Origin: an uncultured Pseudorhodobacter sp.
GTDB lineage: Bacteria > Pseudomonadota > Alphaproteobacteria > Rhodobacterales > Rhodobacteraceae
Assembly: GCA_945952425.1 (NCBI GenBank)
Contig: CAMFIX010000060.1
Location: 1-10,641, forward strand
DNA: 10,641 nt
Reading direction: 5' to 3'
Part shown: piece by piece, positions 1-5,350 of the stretch
Layout of the letters: each line of letters begins with the position of its first letter
How positions within the stretch are numbered: position 1 is the first letter of the stretch
Notes under the pieces: generated by a model
Told to the model about the DNA's origin: nothing
The model's database searches: none
Seen by the model: only the letters and a program-made list of their open reading frames with translations
Made by a program: the position numbers and the translations under genes

Positions 1-169
1 GCCGGGCGGGCAGCGCCTGGGCCTCGGGGCGCTGAGGGGGGGTGCGCAGCGCCACCGCGGACCGGGCGCCCAACCGCTCGACCTCTGCCGCAAGCTGGTC
101 GAGCGTGCCCGATCCGAAGATGACCCGGGTCGGTATGCCCTTGAACAGAAACGGGGCGTCGTCGCGCAT
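1..169 (-). CDS. Maleylacetate reductase-like iron-containing alcohol dehydrogenase, N-terminal part (truncated by window edge)
   Basis: Only the first 56 codons are in the window; the gene continues past the left edge. The reading begins MRDDAPFLFKGIPTRVIFGS and continues with a helix reading GTLDQLAAEVERLGARSAVA. This is the usual opening of maleylacetate reductases and related group III iron alcohol dehydrogenases: a beta strand 'TRVIFGSGTL' followed by the helix leading to the nucleotide-binding fold. Known members reduce maleylacetate to 3-oxoadipate with NAD(P)H after intradiol cleavage of hydroxyquinol or chlorinated catechols. The ATG (167-169) has an AGGAG ribosome site six bases upstream, directly after the stop of the preceding gene (11-base gap), so it is the third gene of the leftward operon. 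The catalytic and metal residues lie outside the window. Another iron alcohol dehydrogenase specificity remains possible. Confidence 0.75.
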   Translation of the reverse strand, partial: MRDDAPFLFKGIPTRVIFGSGTLDQLAAEVERLGARSAVALRTPPQRPEAQALPAR

Positions 170-180
170 CTGGCTCTCCT

Positions 181-1908
181 TCAACTGTCGCGACCGGCAT
201 GGGCCGCCGCATGGGGACGCACGCGCAGCAGGTCATCGACCCGCCGTTGCGCATTTTCCAGCGCCTGGGCGTCGGTCAGGTCGCCGCGCAGCGCCGCATG
301 GATCTCTTCGCCGAGGATCGTCTCGATCCCGTGGAATTCGGGCACCGCCGGGCGCGACCAGGTGCAGATCGCGTTCGACCGCAGCAGCCGGTCGACCACG
401 CCCATGACCGGCGAACTCGCCGCCGCCTCCGGATCGGCCGCGACCGAAAAGCGCGGGGCGACGGGAAAGCCCTCGGAGACATGCTCTTTCATCACCTCGG
501 GCGAGCACATCCAGCTGATCGCATCGAAGGCCAGCTGCACGCGGCTTTCCTCCAGATTGGCCGGGATCATCAGGTGAAAGCCGCCGACCGGATTGGCATG
601 CATCCCCGCCCGGCCCTTGGGCTGCTCCAGGTAGCGCATCCGGCGAGAGACCACGGATTTCACGTGATATTCCATCAGCGCCGCATGCATCGACCAGCAA
701 TAGCCCATCACCGCCTTGCCGGTCAGCAGCGCCTCCACCCGGCGGTCCCAGTCCATCTCCAGCACATGGGGATGCGAGACCTCCAGGAGCCGGTGCATAT
801 AGTCCAGAACCTCGAATCCCTGGTCGGTCAGGAATTGCGCCCGCAGCTTGTCCGACATCAGGTCATGCACCGGCGTATGGATGCGCCGCCGCGGCAGGTT
901 CAGGCAGGACGAGTTGCACGAACCCAGAAGCACCATGAACGTATTGGCGACCGGCATCCCCCGCGCCCCGTTCCAGGCCACGCCGTAAAGCCCTTCGTCG
1001 GGGCGCTGCAGCGCGCGTCCCGCCTCGATCACCTGGTCGAAGGTGCGCGGATAGGCGATGCCGCTGCGGTCGAAGATGTCTTGCCGCGCCAGGAAGAGCT
1101 CGACCGTCGTATAGATCGGCACCCCGTATTGCGCCCCCCGCCACGAGCCCGAATCCCAGACCATCGGCGCGAAATCCAGCGGCTGGATGTGGCTTTGCGC
1201 GATCAGGTCGTCCAGGGGCCGCACCAGGCCGCGCTCGACCAGGTCGCCGACCCAGGGCTTGTTCACGCAGATCACATCGTAATCCGACACCGCCTGCGCG
1301 CCGTTCTGGATCAGCCGCTCGTAGAGGTCGGGCAGGGGAAGCAAGTCGATGTTGCGCGCCGAGCCGACGTTGGAGCGCAGGTCGGCCCAGGTGTTGCGCA
1401 GGGCCTCGAAGTAATTGTCCTTGCGGAAGACGAAGCGCAGCTCGCGCCCGCCCGAGGCGCGGTGGGTCTGCAGCCGCGGCGGCGGGATGACCACGCGCGA
1501 GAAGTTCGAGCCGCCGAAATAGAACCCATCGACGTCGTCCACCTTGTCGATCGTCCCGAAGGTGCGGCCGATCGTGGCCTTGACGCCGCGGCAATAGGCG
1601 GTGAAGCGCTCGACGAAGGCGGGGCTTGGCCGCAGGAACCAGCTGCGCCCGGTCGCCGTGCGCGGCTCCAGCTCGATATGGCCCTCCGCGATCATCTGGC
1701 TGACATGGCGCATCGCGGTGACGAAGGGCACGCCGCCGGCCTGGGCCAGGGCGCTCTTGGTGATCTCGCGGCCCGTCAGATGCGCGGTCATCAGCGCCAG
1801 CGTCAGGGCGAAGACCGGGTCGCCCCGGCTGGAGGCGACCACGCTGCCGAAAGGCCCGTTCAGGTCGTTCAGAAAGTCGATGATGCGCAGCATCTCGTAT
1901 TCGGTCAT
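181..1908 (-). CDS. Winged-helix DNA-binding domain fused to a cytoplasmic extracellular-solute-binding-protein fold (candidate ligand-sensing regulator)
   Basis: This 575-residue protein has two parts. Residues about 28-95 look like a MarR-type winged helix: helix 'PVFALTLALMTAHLTG', turn 'REITKSALAQAGGVP', recognition helix about 60-75 (VPFVTAMRHVSQMIAEG), then a wing 'IELEPRTATGRSWFLRPS'. Residues about 155-565 resemble a family 1 (SBP_bac_1-type) carbohydrate-binding protein: first strand RELRFVFRKDN, 'YDVICVNKPWVGDLVERGLVRPLDDLI', 'GVPIYTTVELFLARQDIFDRSG', 'NPVGGFHLMIPAN' and a late 'SEGFPVAPR'. There is no signal peptide, lipobox or hydrophobic N terminus, so it should stay in the cytoplasm. 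My inference is a one-component regulator in which the binding-protein clamshell senses a pathway metabolite. It follows the oxidoreductase by 24 bases and precedes the reductase by 11, so it is cotranscribed with the enzymes. ATG 1906-1908 has AGGAG nine bases upstream; a second in-frame Met lies five codons in. DNA binding is untested. Confidence 0.85.
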   Translation of the reverse strand: MTEYEMLRIIDFLNDLNGPFGSVVASSRGDPVFALTLALMTAHLTGREITKSALAQAGGVPFVTAMRHVSQMIAEGHIELEPRTATGRSWFLRPSPAFVERFTAYCRGVKATIGRTFGTIDKVDDVDGFYFGGSNFSRVVIPPPRLQTHRASGGRELRFVFRKDNYFEALRNTWADLRSNVGSARNIDLLPLPDLYERLIQNGAQAVSDYDVICVNKPWVGDLVERGLVRPLDDLIAQSHIQPLDFAPMVWDSGSWRGAQYGVPIYTTVELFLARQDIFDRSGIAYPRTFDQVIEAGRALQRPDEGLYGVAWNGARGMPVANTFMVLLGSCNSSCLNLPRRRIHTPVHDLMSDKLRAQFLTDQGFEVLDYMHRLLEVSHPHVLEMDWDRRVEALLTGKAVMGYCWSMHAALMEYHVKSVVSRRMRYLEQPKGRAGMHANPVGGFHLMIPANLEESRVQLAFDAISWMCSPEVMKEHVSEGFPVAPRFSVAADPEAAASSPVMGVVDRLLRSNAICTWSRPAVPEFHGIETILGEEIHAALRGDLTDAQALENAQRRVDDLLRVRPHAAAHAGRDS

Positions 1909-1932
1909 CGCGCGGCTCTCCTGGCCCCCGCC

Positions 1933-2850
1933 TCAGCCTTCGCGGTCCGGGTCTGGCTGGGCAGCATCCGCGATCCAGTCGACCAGCGCAAAGAAATCCT
2001 GCCCCGCGCGCCCGGCCTGCGCCGCCGCCTGGTATTGCTGCAGGATCAGGGCCGAGACCTCCAGCTCGATCCGCTCTTGCCGGGCGGCGGCCAGGATCAG
2101 CGAGAAGTCCTTCACCATCTGGTCCAGCCGGAAGGCGGGCAGCGTCTCGGTGCCGACGACCGTGTCCTTCTTGTAGGTCAAAAGCGGCGAGGTGACCGCG
2201 CTTTCCAGGATCACCTCCATCATCTGGGGCCGCGTCAACCCGCCCTTTTCGCCCAGAAGCAGCGCCTCGCCCAGGACCGAGGCGGTGGCGCCGACCAGCG
2301 TGTTCAGCACCAGTTTCATATAGCGCGCCCCATCCCCGGCCCCGAGCCAGAAGCGCCGCGCGGAATAAAGCGCCAGGATCGGCTCGACCTCGGCCCAGGC
2401 CGCGGCATCGCCCGAGGCCAGCACCGTCAGCCTGCCCGCCTGCGCAATCGCCGTGCTGCCCGAGACGGGGGCGCAGACATAGCCGAGCCCCGCCGCCGCC
2501 AGCACTTGACCCACCCGCTGCGAGGCTTCGGGGCTGACGGTGCTGGTCTCGACCAGAAGGCTGCCCGGGGCCAGGCTGCGCGCAAGGCCCTGCAGCGCCC
2601 CCCGGCCCTCGACCAGGGCCAGCAGCGCCTGATCGTCGGGGATAGAGGTGAAGACGATGCGGCAGCCCCGCGCCAGCGAATCGCTGTCCGCGGCCTGGGT
2701 CGCCCCCGCCGCCACCAGCCCCGCGCAAGAGGCCGGATTCGCGTCCTGCACCTGCAGCGCGATCCCCGCCCGCAGCAGGTGCAGCGCCATCGGCGCGCCC
2801 ATCTTGCCCGTGCCGATCCAGCCCACCCCTGCCGTCGTGGTCGCAGCCAT
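1933..2850 (-). CDS. NAD(P)-dependent oxidoreductase of the 6-phosphogluconate / 3-hydroxyisobutyrate dehydrogenase superfamily
   Basis: The 305-residue protein has the usual length for beta-hydroxyacid dehydrogenases, which oxidise 2- or 3-hydroxyacids or reduce tartronate semialdehyde. The N-terminal Rossmann motif is GWIGTGKMGAPMA (10-22). The substrate-binding segment is ETSTVSPEAS (101-110), followed by APVSGS (127-132). The catalytic lysine is K179 in GARYMKLVLN, and the cofactor/active-site KD pair is K247-D248 in QMVKDFS. D36 at the end of the second strand (VQDAN) favours NAD over NADP, but weakly. It is the first gene of the leftward operon and starts at ATG 2848-2850, preceded by a GGGAGAG ribosome site. 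The substrate cannot be read from sequence; its company suggests a hydroxyacid or semialdehyde made during catabolism of the transported compound. The segment after 295 is a short Asp/Pro-rich tail. Confidence 0.88.
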   Translation of the reverse strand: MAATTTAGVGWIGTGKMGAPMALHLLRAGIALQVQDANPASCAGLVAAGATQAADSDSLARGCRIVFTSIPDDQALLALVEGRGALQGLARSLAPGSLLVETSTVSPEASQRVGQVLAAAGLGYVCAPVSGSTAIAQAGRLTVLASGDAAAWAEVEPILALYSARRFWLGAGDGARYMKLVLNTLVGATASVLGEALLLGEKGGLTRPQMMEVILESAVTSPLLTYKKDTVVGTETLPAFRLDQMVKDFSLILAAARQERIELEVSALILQQYQAAAQAGRAGQDFFALVDWIADAAQPDPDREG

Positions 2851-2921
2851 CCGCTCTCTCCCTCTTGTTCGCCGGGCCGATTTTAGGCCGCCCTCCCCCC
2901 GCCCGGCCGGAGAGCTTTGAC

Positions 2922-2936
2922 CAAAATGGAAATCTT
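2922..2936 (+). repeat. 15-bp box CAAAATGGAAATCTT, copy 1
   Basis: CAAAATGGAAATCTT stands in the divergent control region, starting 43 bases upstream of the -35 hexamer of the SDR promoter. An identical 15-base copy lies before the ABC transporter operon (3863-3877). It is AT-rich in GC-rich surroundings and is not a clean palindrome. Exact conservation in two non-coding regions and nowhere else I noticed suggests a regulator-binding or activator site. It could also act on the leftward operon, which starts about 70 bases to its left. Confidence 0.6.
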
Positions 2937-2964
2937 TTCGCCGTCAGATCGGCCGAGAGGCGAT

Positions 2965-2992
2965 TTGACGTAAGACAATAACACGGTATTAT
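2965..2992 (+). promoter_or_regulatory. Sigma70-type promoter for the short-chain dehydrogenase
   Basis: The -35 is TTGACG (2965-2970) and the -10 is TATTAT (2987-2992), separated by 16 bases. Transcription would begin near 2999, giving a leader of about 45 bases before the ATG at 3044. The same hexamer pair and spacing occurs at 3951-3978, with the spacer partly conserved, so the two promoters are probably co-regulated. Confidence 0.65.
2969..2991. promoter_or_regulatory. Candidate operator in the SDR promoter (degenerate CGTATTA half-sites)
   Basis: Between and over the promoter hexamers lie three half-sites resembling CGTATTA in alternating orientation: CGTAAGA (2969-2975), TAACACG (2979-2985, reverse) and GGTATTA (2985-2991). 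The last two form the imperfect dyad ATAACAC-G-GTATTAT across the -10. The same geometry, with a perfect palindrome, occurs at 3955-3977. The position is typical of a repressor operator. The binding protein is unknown; the winged-helix fusion encoded alongside is the nearest candidate. Confidence 0.5.
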
Positions 2993-3043
2993 GATATGGT
3001 GGGAAACCAGAACAGGCGCGGCGGACCGCGCGAGGGAGGAAGA

Positions 3044-3763
3044 ATGCGACTTCAGGGGAAAGTGGTCCTCGTGACCGGGGCATCGCGGGGGATCGGGCTG
3101 GGAATCGTCCAGCGCTTCCACGAAGAGGGCGCCATCGTCTATGCCGGCAGCACCAGCAATCCCGCGGGCCTCTATCCGGCCGGGGTCACGGGGCTTGCGC
3201 TCGACGTGGCCGACGAGGGGCAGTGGAAGACCGTCATCGCCCGCATGATCGCCGAGCAGGGCCGCATCGACGGGCTGGTGAACAATGCCGGCATCGCGGT
3301 CTATGACGGCGTGGCCGATGGCTCGACCGAGAACTGGCGCCGCGTCCTCGCCGTCAACCAGGACGGGGTTTTCTTCGGCATGCGCGAAGTGATTCCCCAT
3401 ATGCAGGCGGCCAAATCGGGCTCGATCATCAACATCTCGTCGATCTGGGGCAAGGGCGCTGTGGGCGGGGCCCATGCCTACCACGCCTCGAAAGGCGCGG
3501 TGGTGATGATGACGAAGAATGCCGCCATCACCCATGTGAAGGACGGAATCCGGGTGAATTCGGTCCATCCGGGCTTTATCGACACGCCGCTGACCCAGGC
3601 GCAAGACCCCGCCATCAACCAGTTCGTCATCGGCATGACGCCGATGGGCCGCGCCGGCACCCCGCGCGAAGTGGCCAATGGCTGCCTGTTCCTGGCCAGC
3701 GACGAGGCGAGCTTCGTCACCGGGGCCGAGCTGGTGATCGACGGCGGCTACCTGGCGCAATAG
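3044..3763 (+). CDS. Short-chain dehydrogenase/reductase (classical SDR)
   Basis: This 239-residue classical SDR probably oxidises a secondary alcohol of a sugar, cyclitol or cyclic alcohol with NAD(P). Visible motifs are the nucleotide-binding TGASRGIG (11-18), the LDV acidic turn near 53-55, NNAG (80-83), the catalytic serine S133 (INISSIWG), Y146 and K150 (YHASK), and the NSVHPGFIDTPLT segment (172-184). The C terminus ends DGGYLAQ, as in cyclopentanol- and glucose-dehydrogenase-like members. An upstream in-frame ATG at 2996 lies before the predicted transcription start. The ATG at 3044 has GGAGG four bases upstream and gives the normal N terminus MRLQGKVVLVTGASRGIG. The gene is monocistronic or leaky: a hairpin follows at 3789. 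Its promoter shares elements with that of the transporter operon, so it likely works on the imported substrate or a close product. Confidence 0.92.
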   Translation: MRLQGKVVLVTGASRGIGLGIVQRFHEEGAIVYAGSTSNPAGLYPAGVTGLALDVADEGQWKTVIARMIAEQGRIDGLVNNAGIAVYDGVADGSTENWRRVLAVNQDGVFFGMREVIPHMQAAKSGSIINISSIWGKGAVGGAHAYHASKGAVVMMTKNAAITHVKDGIRVNSVHPGFIDTPLTQAQDPAINQFVIGMTPMGRAGTPREVANGCLFLASDEASFVTGAELVIDGGYLAQ

Positions 3764-3788
3764 GCCTCCTTTTCCGGCACGGCAGGGA

Positions 3789-3817
3789 CCGGGTCCGACG
3801 GCATCCGTCGGGCCCGG
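3789..3817 (+). terminator. Hairpin terminator after the SDR gene
   Basis: A 13-base-pair stem (3789-3801 with 3805-3817) closes a CAT loop. All pairs match except one G-T wobble. It begins 26 bases after the SDR stop. The U tract is poor (CTTCAT), so it may act as a weak or Rho-assisted terminator or stabilise the 3' end. Confidence 0.55.
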
Positions 3818-3862
3818 CTTCATGCTGCCACGACCACGGGGCGCCTCCCCGCGAATAACTTT

Positions 3863-3877
3863 CAAAATGGAAATCTT
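3863..3877 (+). repeat. 15-bp box CAAAATGGAAATCTT, copy 2
   Basis: This is identical to 2922-2936 and lies 88 bases (start to start) upstream of the -35 of the transporter promoter, against 43 bases in copy 1. The 45-base difference is close to four helical turns. Flanking bases differ, so the match is confined to the box. It is a likely binding site for a shared regulator. Confidence 0.6.
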
Positions 3878-3950
3878 GCCGCCTGCCGCCCCGGGGCGGG
3901 GTTGCTAGCCTTGGCCCGCGGGGGGCTTGCGGGAATGTGCGACAACCGGC

Positions 3951-3978
3951 TTGACGTATTAGCGTAATACGGCATTAT
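3951..3978 (+). promoter_or_regulatory. Sigma70-type promoter for the ABC transporter operon
   Basis: The -35 TTGACG (3951-3956) and -10 CATTAT (3973-3978) are separated by 16 bases, matching the SDR promoter in hexamers, spacing and much of the spacer. The predicted start is near 3985, giving about 136 bases of untranslated or leader sequence before the ATG at 4121. The -10 differs from TATTAT only in its first base, suggesting a somewhat weaker or more regulated promoter. Confidence 0.62.
3955..3977. promoter_or_regulatory. Candidate operator: perfect palindrome CGTATTA-GCG-TAATACG plus a third half-site
   Basis: CGTATTAGCGTAATACG (3955-3971) is a perfect 7-base inverted repeat around a 3-base centre. 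It sits exactly in the promoter spacer, and a third half-site GGCATTA (3971-3977) runs into the -10. The same three positions are occupied, more degenerately, at 2969-2991. A dimeric repressor here would block RNA polymerase. Two alternating dyads share the central half-site, so two overlapping binding registers are possible. Confidence 0.58.
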
Positions 3979-3989
3979 CAGAAGACAGA

Positions 3990-4124
3990 ATGACGGACTC
4001 GCCGGCGAGGAGGCTGGCAGGACGCATGGCTCCGACGCGCAAGCGACACGATGCCCGCCGGACACAAGCACGGGACCGGGGCTGGACCTTCGGACCGAAC
4101 ACCAGGGAGAGGACGAACCAATGA
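3990..4124 (+). CDS. Possible short leader ORF overlapping the binding-protein start
   Basis: An ATG at 3990 opens 44 codons of an Arg-rich peptide beginning MTDSPARRLAGRMAPTRKRH. It ends with a TGA at 4122-4124 that overlaps the binding-protein ATG as ATGA. The ATG lies only about five bases after the predicted transcription start, so translation would be nearly leaderless. A second in-frame ATG at 4026 (32 codons) has AGGA just upstream. The exact ATGA join suggests translational coupling, but such frames arise often in GC-rich leaders. No family is recognised. Confidence 0.25.
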   Translation: MTDSPARRLAGRMAPTRKRHDARRTQARDRGWTFGPNTRERTNQ

Positions 4125-5290
4125 CGCATTACAAGGGCCTGAGGTGGCTTGCCGCCAGCGTGATCGCGCTCGGTCTGCCGACCGTCGCCACGGCGCAGAC
4201 CGCGGAAGAGATGATGATGTCGCGCCTGGGCACCACCGATGTGGGCCCGGTCTTCAAGGAGGCCTTCGAACACGCCGCCATGCCCGTCACGCCGGAACTG
4301 CGCGCCAAGGCGATCGAATGCTGGACCAACAACGAATGCGACACCGGCACCGGCGGCAAGCTGACGGTGGCCTATGCCGACGGCTTTGGCGAGAACGTCT
4401 GGCGCCAGGTCACCAAGATGGAATTCATCATGCAGGCGCTGACCTATCCCGAGGTCGGCAAGATCGTCTATACCTCGGCGCGCGGCGACACGTCCAAGGC
4501 GCTGTCCGACTTCCGCGCCTTCATCGCCCAGGGCGTCGATGTCATCGTGACCTTCGCCGATGCGGGCGAGGCGCTGGCGCCCTCGATCCGCGAGGCGACC
4601 GAGGCGGGGATCACGGTCGTCCTGCACAATGGCACCGTAGCCGGCACGCCGGGCAAGGATTACGCGACCAACATCTCGGAAAACATCTGCGAGCTGGGCA
4701 AGGAGTTCATCCGCGCCGTCCGCAAGGGCAACCCGGAGGCCACCAAGATCGCGGCGCTCGGCGGCACGCCGGGCAATCCGCTCTCGGCCACCTGGCAGGG
4801 CTGCGCCAAGGAAGAGGTCGCCACGCTTTCGGGGGTCGAGATCGTGGACACCGAAGACACCAACTGGACGCAGGAAGGCACCTTCTCGGCCGTCTCTGCG
4901 ATCCTGTCGCGCTTCGACAAGGTGGATGGCTGGATCTACGACTATGCCGACGGCTTCCGCGGCGCGGTGCGGGCTTATGACTCCGCCAAGCGCCCCTTGG
5001 ACTTCACCGTGGCGCTGCGCACCGACGAACAGGGGCTGTTCTGCGACATGAAGGCCGCGGGCAATCCGAACTTCAAGATCTTCTATTCCTCGGGCCAGAA
5101 CTACCAGGCCCGGATCGCCCTGACCGCCGGGATCATCGCCCATGCCGGCACCGCGATCCCCGCCAACCTGGATGTGCCCTTCAAGATGAAACAGGCCTCG
5201 GTCGATCAATGCGACCCCAGCCTGCCCGACGAAGTCTCAGTCTCGACCCTGGTCGATGCCGACACGCTCCGCGCGATGTTCAAGAAGTAA
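4121..5290 (+). CDS. Periplasmic sugar-binding protein of an ABC transporter (ribose/xylose-type, Peripla_BP_4-like)
   Basis: This 389-residue protein would capture the substrate in the periplasm and deliver it to the permeases encoded next. The N terminus is a clear Sec signal peptide: K5/R8, hydrophobic stretch 9-19, and ATA|Q cleavage after residue 25. Mature features typical of type I sugar-binding proteins are first strand GGKLTVAYADGFGENVWRQV (78-97), 'GVDVIVTFADAGEALAPSIREATEAGITVVLHN' (138-170), 'KVDGWIYDYADGFRGAVRAY' (267-286) and 'SSGQNYQARIALTAGIIAH' (323-341). It is longer than ribose-binding proteins (about 300), with an N-terminal insert of about 50 residues before the first core strand. 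The mature chain has six cysteines (67, 73, 190, 228, 308, 364), which could form disulfides. A GGGAGAGG ribosome site lies eight bases before the ATG. A hairpin separates it from the ATPase gene. Confidence 0.92.
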   Translation: MTHYKGLRWLAASVIALGLPTVATAQTAEEMMMSRLGTTDVGPVFKEAFEHAAMPVTPELRAKAIECWTNNECDTGTGGKLTVAYADGFGENVWRQVTKMEFIMQALTYPEVGKIVYTSARGDTSKALSDFRAFIAQGVDVIVTFADAGEALAPSIREATEAGITVVLHNGTVAGTPGKDYATNISENICELGKEFIRAVRKGNPEATKIAALGGTPGNPLSATWQGCAKEEVATLSGVEIVDTEDTNWTQEGTFSAVSAILSRFDKVDGWIYDYADGFRGAVRAYDSAKRPLDFTVALRTDEQGLFCDMKAAGNPNFKIFYSSGQNYQARIALTAGIIAHAGTAIPANLDVPFKMKQASVDQCDPSLPDEVSVSTLVDADTLRAMFKK

Positions 5291-5298
5291 GCGCCACG

Positions 5299-5326
5299 CC
5301 CCTGGCCGGTTTCGGCCGGCCAGGGG
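5299..5326 (+). other. Intercistronic hairpin between binding protein and ATPase genes
   Basis: A perfect 11-base-pair stem (CCCCTGGCCGG with CCGGCCAGGGG) closes a TTTCGG loop nine bases after the binding-protein stop. No T run follows, so full termination is unlikely. In binding-protein transport operons such stems usually protect the upstream message from 3' decay or attenuate readthrough, keeping the binding protein more abundant than the membrane parts. Confidence 0.65.
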
Positions 5327-5350
5327 GACCAGGAACGGGGGGAGACGGCG

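Larger units (their letters stand above)
3764..4120. other. 357-base intergenic control region before the transporter operon
   Basis: This stretch has no conserved gene. From left to right it contains a GC-rich hairpin (3789-3817), the second CAAAATGGAAATCTT box (3863-3877), a perfect 14-bp palindrome CCGCCCCGGGGCGG (3886-3899), the promoter at 3951-3978 with its palindromic spacer, and a leader of about 136 bases that may encode a short peptide. The leader is long for a binding-protein gene, which leaves room for control after transcription begins. Confidence 0.6.

Noticed and set aside
199..2886. 895-codon rightward open frame
   Set aside because: Lies antisense to the leftward operon; rich in Arg, Gln, His and Asp as expected of a shadow frame, with no recognisable domain.
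2996..3043. N-terminal extension of the SDR from ATG 2996
   Set aside because: It starts before the predicted transcription start, lacks a ribosome site and adds 16 non-conserved residues. The ATG at 3044 has GGAGG and the normal SDR N terminus.
863..3865. 1000-codon leftward open frame
   Set aside because: Overlaps three well-supported genes on both strands; its translation is low-complexity Gly/Arg/Ala and has no family motif. GC-rich codon bias leaves such frames open.
3886..3899. Perfect palindrome CCGCCCCGGGGCGG as an operator
   Set aside because: No second copy near the SDR promoter and it is pure GC in GC-rich DNA, so chance is a fair explanation; noted only within the intergenic description.
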